Assembly (NCBI GenBank): GCA_934645125.1 | Contig: CAKUDT010000006.1 | Coordinates: 1 to 20,941, forward strand | Source: an uncultured Eggerthellaceae bacterium | Lineage (GTDB): Bacteria; Actinomycetota; Coriobacteriia; Coriobacteriales; Eggerthellaceae | DNA length: 20,941 bases | Reading direction: 5' to 3' | Part shown: piece after piece, positions 16,602 through 20,941 of the stretch | Layout: each line of letters begins with the position of its first letter | How positions within the stretch are numbered: position 1 is the first letter of the stretch | The notes under the pieces: generated by a model | Told to the model about the DNA's origin: nothing | Seen by the model: only the letters and a program-made list of their open reading frames with translations | Database searches by the model: none | Made by a program: the position numbers and the translations under genes

Positions 16602-17206
16602 TGGATCCTCGAACTTCCTCGGAACGTACAACTTCCCCGAACAACCTTATCTCGCACTCTTTGCGGCGCAACAGGAAAGGCGCATGGCGCGGAACGGCGC
16701 TTATCGTTGAAATTCTGGTCATCCTCGTGGTGGTCGTTGCTTGCCTGACCGTTTTCGTCAAGCTGTTCAGCTACGCGTACGCCAGCAACGCTTACGACCA
16801 GCATCGCGCCCACGCCATCACGCTTGCCACAAACCAAGCGGAGCGTTTTGCGGCGGACACTTCGCCGGCAGCGGGCACGTTCACGCAGGACGAAGGGAAA
16901 TACACAACCACCTGGACTATTACGGCTGAACCGACCGAACGCGGAACGCTCTACTCCGCCGTTATCTCGGTCTCCTATACCGACCAGGAGCTTTACACGC
17001 TGAGCACCGCACGTTACGTGAGCTCATCGCCAGCAGCAACGGCAACAGACACGTCGGATGAAGCAGAAACAGCGGCCAAGGCAGATGAAGCCGCAGGCGA
17101 AGGAGCTGGCGATTCCGGCAACAAGAGCAACAACAGAGGCAGTGGCGTCATCGCCGCAAACAGCACCTCCACCGTAGGATCGTCCCCTCTGACAGGAGGT
17201 GAATAG
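16601..17206 (+). CDS. Minor-pilin-like protein, 201 aa
   Basis: A basic leader (SLRRNRKGAWRG) is followed by a membrane helix at residues 32-53 (TALIVEILVILVVVVACLTVFV). This is the prepilin layout, except that the conserved glutamate falls at +6 rather than +5 after the glycine. Residues 60-145 form a pilin-like head (THTWTIT-type beta strands, e.g. YTTTWTITAEPTERGTLYSAVISVSY). The rest is a Ser/Thr/Ala/Asp-rich tail ending in SPLTGGE. GGGAGGTG lies just upstream inside the preceding gene. Likely a minor pilin or pseudopilin, assigned by topology and operon position. Confidence 0.75.
   Translation: MDPRTSSERTTSPNNLISHSLRRNRKGAWRGTALIVEILVILVVVVACLTVFVKLFSYAYASNAYDQHRAHAITLATNQAERFAADTSPAAGTFTQDEGKYTTTWTITAEPTERGTLYSAVISVSYTDQELYTLSTARYVSSSPAATATDTSDEAETAAKADEAAGEGAGDSGNKSNNRGSGVIAANSTSTVGSSPLTGGE
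17194..17199 (+). promoter_or_regulatory. Ribosome binding site that decides the start at 17208
   Basis: AGGAGG lies eight bases before ATG 17208. The in-frame GTG at 17199 overlaps this site and so cannot be the true start. Confidence 0.8.
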
Positions 17207-17207
17207 C

Positions 17208-17672
17208 ATGGCGAAGCACACCCGAAAACTTTCGGGCATTCGTATTGGCCCCATTACCATCTTGGTGTTCGTCATCACGCTGTGCATTGCCGTGCTGGCA
17301 ACGCTTTCGGTTACCACCGCACGCGCGAATACTGCCTCAACCGAGCGGCAAATTTCGTTCACCAACGATGTGTACGCGAACGAAACCGCAGCTCAAACCA
17401 TGCTCTCCTTGGTCGATGCCGCGCTGGCAAACGGAACAGACGGGGTGCAGGCGCGCCTGAGCACTATCGAGGAAGAAACGCAAACGGTGGCGCGTCCCGG
17501 CAGCGCAACGGTAACGCTTTCAGGGAACACGCTCAACGCACTGTTTGAAACGGATTCCGGACGCCAGCTTATCGTTGAACTGAGGATTTCCGGTTCAACG
17601 TATGAAATCGTAAAGTGGAAAACCGCCATGAACTGGAAAGAAGAGAGCAACGAAAAGCTTTGGGCGGGTTAG
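17208..17672 (+). CDS. Small pilus-operon membrane protein, 154 aa
   Basis: A basic N-terminus (MAKHTRKLSGIR) precedes one membrane helix at about residues 14-38 (GPITILVFVITLCIAVLATLSV). An extracytoplasmic domain follows: ATERQISFTNDVYANETAAQTMLSLVDAAL-type helix, then beta strands ATVTLSGNTLNALFE and LIVELRISGSTYEIVKW. There is no prepilin glutamate after the glycine. It starts one base after the previous stop, so it is the fourth pilin-like or accessory subunit of the same operon. I do not recognise a named family. Confidence 0.75.
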   Translation: MAKHTRKLSGIRIGPITILVFVITLCIAVLATLSVTTARANTASTERQISFTNDVYANETAAQTMLSLVDAALANGTDGVQARLSTIEEETQTVARPGSATVTLSGNTLNALFETDSGRQLIVELRISGSTYEIVKWKTAMNWKEESNEKLWAG

Positions 17673-17787
17673 CCAGGGCACGCAAAGCACCAACCCAAGA
17701 AAGAAACAAACGGGACAACCCGAAAACATGCGCAAACGCGCCAAACCGACACAGCGAAGCGACGCAACGCGAACAGGAGAAACGAAC
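17673..17787 (+). promoter_or_regulatory. T-depleted leader of the PilT gene
   Basis: The 115 bases between the last pilin-like gene and the ATPase contain a single T (17729). They are rich in A and C and end in AGGAGA eight bases before ATG 17788. This mirrors the T-free leader at 14404-14473. The long gap inside an otherwise tightly packed operon suggests separate control of the ATPase level. No -10 box can exist in this T-poor stretch, so it is a transcribed spacer. Confidence 0.5.
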
Positions 17788-18861
17788 ATGGAATTGAAGT
17801 CATTCTTACAGCAAATGATCGACATCAAGGCATCCGATGTCTTCATCGTGGCAGGCCTTCCCATTTCCTATCGCTCAAACGGGCGCCAAAGCCGAATGAA
17901 CGCCGACCCGCTCACGCCCGAGCAAACGCTCGCGTTCGTGAAAAGCGTGTATGCGCTCGCAGGACGTGATTGGAAAATTTTCGAAGAGAACCTGAACCAC
18001 GACGATGACTTCTCCTTCGCGTTGCCCGGCGTAGGGCGTTTCCGCGCGAACATCTTCCGTCAGCGCGGCTCGCTTTCAGCTGTTATTCGCATCATCCCGT
18101 TTGGCTTACCGAACCCCCAGGAGTTCAATATTCCTGAAGAAGTGCTGCGCTGCAGCCGCTTCCAGAAGGGATTGGTGCTGGTCACCGGGCCAGCTGGCGC
18201 GGGTAAATCCACTACGCTTGCGTGCATCATCGACCGACTGAACCACGAGCGCGTGGGCCACATCATTACCATGGAGGACCCTATTGAGTTCGCGCACAAG
18301 CACAATACGTGCATTGTAACGCAGCGCGAGATTCCCACCGACGTGGCAAGTTACGGCGAAGCGCTGCGTTCCGCACTGCGCGAGGCTCCCGATATCATGC
18401 TTTTGGGCGAAATGCGCGATTACGAGACCATCAGCACCGCGATTACGGCGGCGGAAACGGCTCAGCTGCTCCTTTCCACGCTGCACACCACCAGCGCGGC
18501 GGGCACCATCGACCGTATCATCGACGTCTTCCCCGCCACCCAGCAGCGCCAAATCCGCTTGCAGTTGGCTTCTTCGCTGCAGGCTATTGTTTCGCAGCAG
18601 CTCATTCCCACGCTTGATGGCGGCGTGATTCCCGCGTTCGAAATCATGTTCATTACGCCGGCTATTCGCAACCTGATCCGCGAGGAAAAAACGTACCAAA
18701 TTGACAGCGCCATTGCATCGGGAAGCAGCCTAGGCATGCGCACCATGGACCAAAGCCTATTCGACCTGGTAAAACAAGGGAAGGTTAGTAAAGAAACTGC
18801 GCTTCAGTATAGCATCCACTACCAGGCGCTGAAAAAGCGCTTCGACGCCGAAGGGATGTAG
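17788..18861 (+). CDS. pilT: PilT-class pilus retraction ATPase, 357 aa
   Basis: This is a secretion ATPase that would power pilus disassembly and twitching at the inner membrane. Motifs in order: an N-terminal PAS-like domain (SDVFIVAGLPISYRSNG), Walker A GPAGAGKST (134-142), Asp box IITMEDPIEF (159-168), Walker B DIMLLGEMRD (202-211), His box TLHTTSAAGTIDRIID (231-246), and AIRNLIRE (292-299). The last is the C-terminal signature that separates PilT from PilB/GspE. Length is normal for PilT. The ATG at 17788 is chosen over 17728 because AGGAGA precedes it and the extra 20 residues are not PilT-like. It is the last gene of the operon. PilU-type paralogues cannot be excluded. Confidence 0.92.
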   Translation: MELKSFLQQMIDIKASDVFIVAGLPISYRSNGRQSRMNADPLTPEQTLAFVKSVYALAGRDWKIFEENLNHDDDFSFALPGVGRFRANIFRQRGSLSAVIRIIPFGLPNPQEFNIPEEVLRCSRFQKGLVLVTGPAGAGKSTTLACIIDRLNHERVGHIITMEDPIEFAHKHNTCIVTQREIPTDVASYGEALRSALREAPDIMLLGEMRDYETISTAITAAETAQLLLSTLHTTSAAGTIDRIIDVFPATQQRQIRLQLASSLQAIVSQQLIPTLDGGVIPAFEIMFITPAIRNLIREEKTYQIDSAIASGSSLGMRTMDQSLFDLVKQGKVSKETALQYSIHYQALKKRFDAEGM

Positions 18862-19067
18862 GAGCTCTGGGGGTGGCACACAACGCACGCAGGCCGGAAG
18901 CAAGTCGGACGAAAGCGAAGCTTCTGAGCGAAACCTTCCCCGCCCCTTCTTTAAGCCCACAAACGACTAATCGCAGACACAGTAAGGACCGGCGCATATG
19001 CGCCGGTCCTACGATTCCCTTTTCCTGATTTCTTCACGCGAGCGAATCATCACCCACGCTCAGATTA
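18862..19067. other. Convergent intergenic spacer
   Basis: About 206 bases separate the plus-strand ATPase and the minus-strand transporter. The only clear structure is the palindrome listed separately; I see no gene. Confidence 0.6.
18985..19010. terminator. 26-bp perfect palindrome, probable bidirectional terminator
   Basis: AGGACCGGCGCAT (18985-18997) is followed directly by its reverse complement ATGCGCCGGTCCT (18998-19010), giving a strong GC-rich stem. It lies between two converging genes, 124 bases after the ATPase stop and 58 bases from the transporter stop. A T-rich stretch (ATTCCCTTTTCC) follows on the plus strand. The minus-strand side has a poor T run. Confidence 0.7.
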
Positions 19068-20270
19068 TCAGGCACTCCTCTCTTCGCGGATAAAGAGCGT
19101 CAGAATAAGGCCGACGATTGCCGCGGGGAGCAAGAAGGTCATCGATGCCATTTGCCAACCAACACTCGCGCTCAGCGCTCCAAAGATAATCGGACCAATA
19201 ACAATGCCGATATTCTGAAAGAACGCGAGAACCGCCATACCGAAACCGATCTTCTCGGGGTCTTTCATGACACGCGGTACCAGGGAGAACGTGCCCGTAG
19301 GCATTGCAGCCGCAAATACCGACATGACAATCAGGTAAACCCATACCATGGTCAGATTGTCGCCAAACGCGAACGTAAGCATAACAGCAGCACCAGCCAA
19401 AGCAAAGACCATGAGCCATTTGCGGGTATGCAGCTTATCCGAGATAATTCCCGAAATAGGACCGAGCGCCAGAACAAGAATGTTCGTAATGCTCGAAGCC
19501 GTACCTGCAAACTGCACATCCATGCCGTGCACTTGCGCCAAGAAGGTCGGATAGAAGCTTGCGATAGCACCGCCAAAGAAGATATTCCAGCAACCAAAAG
19601 CAAGGGTGCCCAGAATCAAGCTCCGGTAATCGGGCTTCAAATCAAGCGCTGGCATTTCGCCACCGTCAGCTGCAGCAACCGGCTCTTCTTGAGGCGGCTG
19701 CTTGTAGAAAAACAGCGTCATCAAGAACGAAATCAGAGAAAGCGCAGCGCCAACCCACCATACAACTCTCCAGCCGCCCAGTGCGAAAATAGCAGGAGAA
19801 ACATTAAGCGCAACAACAATTGCAAACGGGAACCAGACTGTCCAAATTCCCATAGCAAAACCCTGCTTTTGCGGCGGAATAATAGTTGTTACCGCCGCAG
19901 GTCCAACTACCGAGATAAGACCCAGGCCAATGCCTTCGATGAATCGGGTTGCCAACAGCATGCCAGCGCTTGTCGCAACAGCACCTACTGCAGAACCAAT
20001 AGCCACGCTTGCAGCCGTGATCAACAAGCAGGTCTTAATGCCAAGTTTCTTAAGAATCCCACCTGCCGGGAAAGCAAGGATAACGCCAATAATCGAGAAC
20101 ATCGACATGACCCAACCAATGTTATTCTCGGTAAATCCCAGTTCGGGCATGAGCGCAACGAACAGGGGCGGAGCCTTGAACATATTGAATCCGGCAAATA
20201 CTCCTACACAAAATACGGTAAAGAATATCAACCAGCGCCTACCCATTGTCATGGGCTTTTCCGCACTCAT
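19068..20270 (-). CDS. MFS transporter, 12 membrane helices, 400 aa
   Basis: This major facilitator carrier has two six-helix halves joined by a charged loop (about 200-230, KQPPQEEPVAAADGGEMPALDLKP is within it). Family features: GWVMSMFSIIGVILAFPAGGILKKLGIK resembles the helix 2/loop 2-3 motif; RFIEGIGLGLISVVGPAAV matches the RxxxGxG pattern of helix 4; and ISGIISDKLHTRKW resembles the loop 8-9 repeat. The start at 20270 is chosen because AGGGGAA lies just upstream; a longer frame from 20351 would run into the preceding gene. It begins 10 bases after the ferredoxin-like gene, so it probably carries the substrate or product of the adjoining molybdenum reductase. The substrate is not readable from sequence; CynX/NimT- or oxalate/nitrate-type carriers are possible relatives. 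Confidence 0.88.
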   Translation of the reverse strand: MSAEKPMTMGRRWLIFFTVFCVGVFAGFNMFKAPPLFVALMPELGFTENNIGWVMSMFSIIGVILAFPAGGILKKLGIKTCLLITAASVAIGSAVGAVATSAGMLLATRFIEGIGLGLISVVGPAAVTTIIPPQKQGFAMGIWTVWFPFAIVVALNVSPAIFALGGWRVVWWVGAALSLISFLMTLFFYKQPPQEEPVAAADGGEMPALDLKPDYRSLILGTLAFGCWNIFFGGAIASFYPTFLAQVHGMDVQFAGTASSITNILVLALGPISGIISDKLHTRKWLMVFALAGAAVMLTFAFGDNLTMVWVYLIVMSVFAAAMPTGTFSLVPRVMKDPEKIGFGMAVLAFFQNIGIVIGPIIFGALSASVGWQMASMTFLLPAAIVGLILTLFIREERSA

Positions 20271-20280
20271 AATAGTTCCC

Positions 20281-20616
20281 CTATTTGGGAGCGAACAGCA
20301 CTTGCTGAGGCTTCTTCTCAAGCTCAAGCGCCAGCTCGGAGATAGGGCCATACTTCATGACCGCAGCCTGGCAATGATGAACGCAGGTAGGTACTTTGCC
20401 CTTTTCAACGCGCGATGCGCACAAATCGCACTCGTCGGTCGGAACAGGAACGTAGGAATACTGCCACACATCGCCTTCAATCGGCCAAGGGCCAATTTCA
20501 GCAATCTTGATACCAAAACGCTCGGGAGGCAAATTGTGTTCTATTTGACACGCCATTTCGCAAGAATGGCAACCCGTGCAGTATTCGTAGTCAATCAACA
20601 GACCATTGCGTGCCAT
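20281..20616 (-). CDS. Two-cluster ferredoxin-like electron transfer subunit (DmsB-like, short), 111 aa
   Basis: Eight cysteines form two [4Fe-4S] binding sets: C13-x2-C16-x2-C19-x3-C23 (YCTGCHSCEMACQ) and C63-x2-C66-x11-C78-x3-C82 (CDLC...CVHHCQ). This arrangement is that of DmsB/NrfC-type subunits, which normally hold four clusters in about 200 residues, so this is a shortened form. It should pass electrons between a quinol or carrier protein and the molybdopterin subunit. The ATG at 20616 is used because AAGGAAGGTG precedes it; an in-frame GTG at 20625 overlaps that site. It starts one base after the stop of the molybdopterin subunit and is followed by the transporter. Confidence 0.88.
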   Translation of the reverse strand: MARNGLLIDYEYCTGCHSCEMACQIEHNLPPERFGIKIAEIGPWPIEGDVWQYSYVPVPTDECDLCASRVEKGKVPTCVHHCQAAVMKYGPISELALELEKKPQQVLFAPK

Positions 20617-20617
20617 G

Positions 20618-20941
20618 TTATTCACCTTCCTTTACAGGATAAATCTTGCAGATCGAGGATTTATAGTTGGTGCCAAAGCCGCTTCGACCAGGTTCCCAGG
20701 GGAACAGCTGATTAATGGCAACATCGAAGAGACCAAACAGACCGTCTTTTTCCTCGGCGGGTGCTTCTGGATACCACCAAGCATGATCGGCGCTTGCAAT
20801 ACCCGGCAAAGCGATGTTCGTTTCCGCAACACGGCACTTGCAGCGACCGCGCTGATTCTCGACCCAAACCCATTCACCCTCGTGAACGTTATACTTCTTG
20901 CAGTCCTCGGTATGGATTTCAATCGTGGGATCGGGATGCAT
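20618..20941 (-). CDS. Molybdopterin oxidoreductase catalytic subunit, C-terminal part only
   Basis: The frame is open at the right edge, so the true start lies outside; the ATG at the edge is only an internal Met. The visible 107 residues match the molybdopterin dinucleotide-binding domain that ends DMSO-reductase-family enzymes: an IEIHTEDCKKYNVHEGEWVWVENQRG-like strand-turn pattern, then a long loop (ASADHAWWYPE) and a terminal NYKSSICKIYPV segment. The family reduces or oxidises small compounds such as sulfoxides, N-oxides, thiosulfate or phenolics; the substrate cannot be told from this piece. It is the first visible gene of an operon with a ferredoxin-like subunit and an MFS carrier. 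Confidence 0.88.
   Translation of the reverse strand: MHPDPTIEIHTEDCKKYNVHEGEWVWVENQRGRCKCRVAETNIALPGIASADHAWWYPEAPAEEKDGLFGLFDVAINQLFPWEPGRSGFGTNYKSSICKIYPVKEGE

Noticed and set aside
17199..17207. Earlier GTG start for the fourth pilin-like protein
   Set aside because: It overlaps the AGGAGG ribosome site that serves ATG 17208.
17728..17787. 20-residue N-terminal extension of the PilT protein
   Set aside because: It falls in the T-depleted leader, has no ribosome site, and gives a Lys/Arg/Thr-rich sequence unlike PilT.
20271..20351. 27-residue N-terminal extension of the MFS transporter
   Set aside because: It would overlap the ferredoxin-like gene. ATG 20270 has its own ribosome site and gives the usual short N-terminus before helix 1.

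Overview
The window looks like a chromosomal segment from an actinobacterium of the class Coriobacteriia, most likely the family Eggerthellaceae. That is an inference from content, not from a marker gene. The supporting signs are a BTAD-type regulator, a small 'SWQG...FRS.LELL' protein of a kind I associate with this group, a DUF4860-like pilin-region protein, a very large Gly/Tyr-rich surface protein, and a molybdopterin oxidoreductase operon with its own MFS transporter. Base composition is moderate, roughly mid-50s percent GC by eye. No rRNA, tRNA, insertion sequence or CRISPR array was recognised.

Region 1 (1-12489, all minus strand) is a surface-adhesin locus. Reading along the minus strand, a BTAD/SARP-like regulator with a degenerate GGDEF-like C-terminus (11239-12489) is followed by a small conserved cytoplasmic protein (10487-10921). 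After that comes one enormous secreted protein that starts at 10372 and runs off the left edge of the window: 3457 codons are visible without a stop and no C-terminus is seen. It has a signal peptide, an Ala-rich linker, a Cys/His module, InlB-like (Flg_new) and MucBP-like repeats, and then at least 16 MBG-like repeats of about 88-90 residues.

Region 2 (12490-13451) is about 960 bp with no convincing gene. It holds unusual DNA: an AT-rich hairpin, a 28-bp nearly perfect inverted repeat around a 113-bp spacer, and a 32-bp palindrome whose core differs by one base from the consensus parS site bound by ParB.

Region 3 (13452-18861, plus strand) starts with a transglutaminase-like exported protein. 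A tightly packed type IV pilus-type operon follows: a GspF/PilC platform protein, four small single-pass (pilin-like) membrane proteins, and a PilT-class ATPase with its diagnostic AIRNLIRE motif. No PilB/GspE assembly ATPase or prepilin peptidase lies in the window. The leaders of the GspF and PilT genes are almost completely free of T.

Region 4 (18862-20941) begins with a perfect 26-bp palindrome that probably terminates converging transcripts. Beyond it, on the minus strand, are an MFS transporter, a small two-cluster ferredoxin-like subunit, and the C-terminal end of a molybdopterin oxidoreductase catalytic subunit that enters from the right edge. The three genes are 1 to 10 nt apart and look like one respiratory operon with its own substrate carrier.
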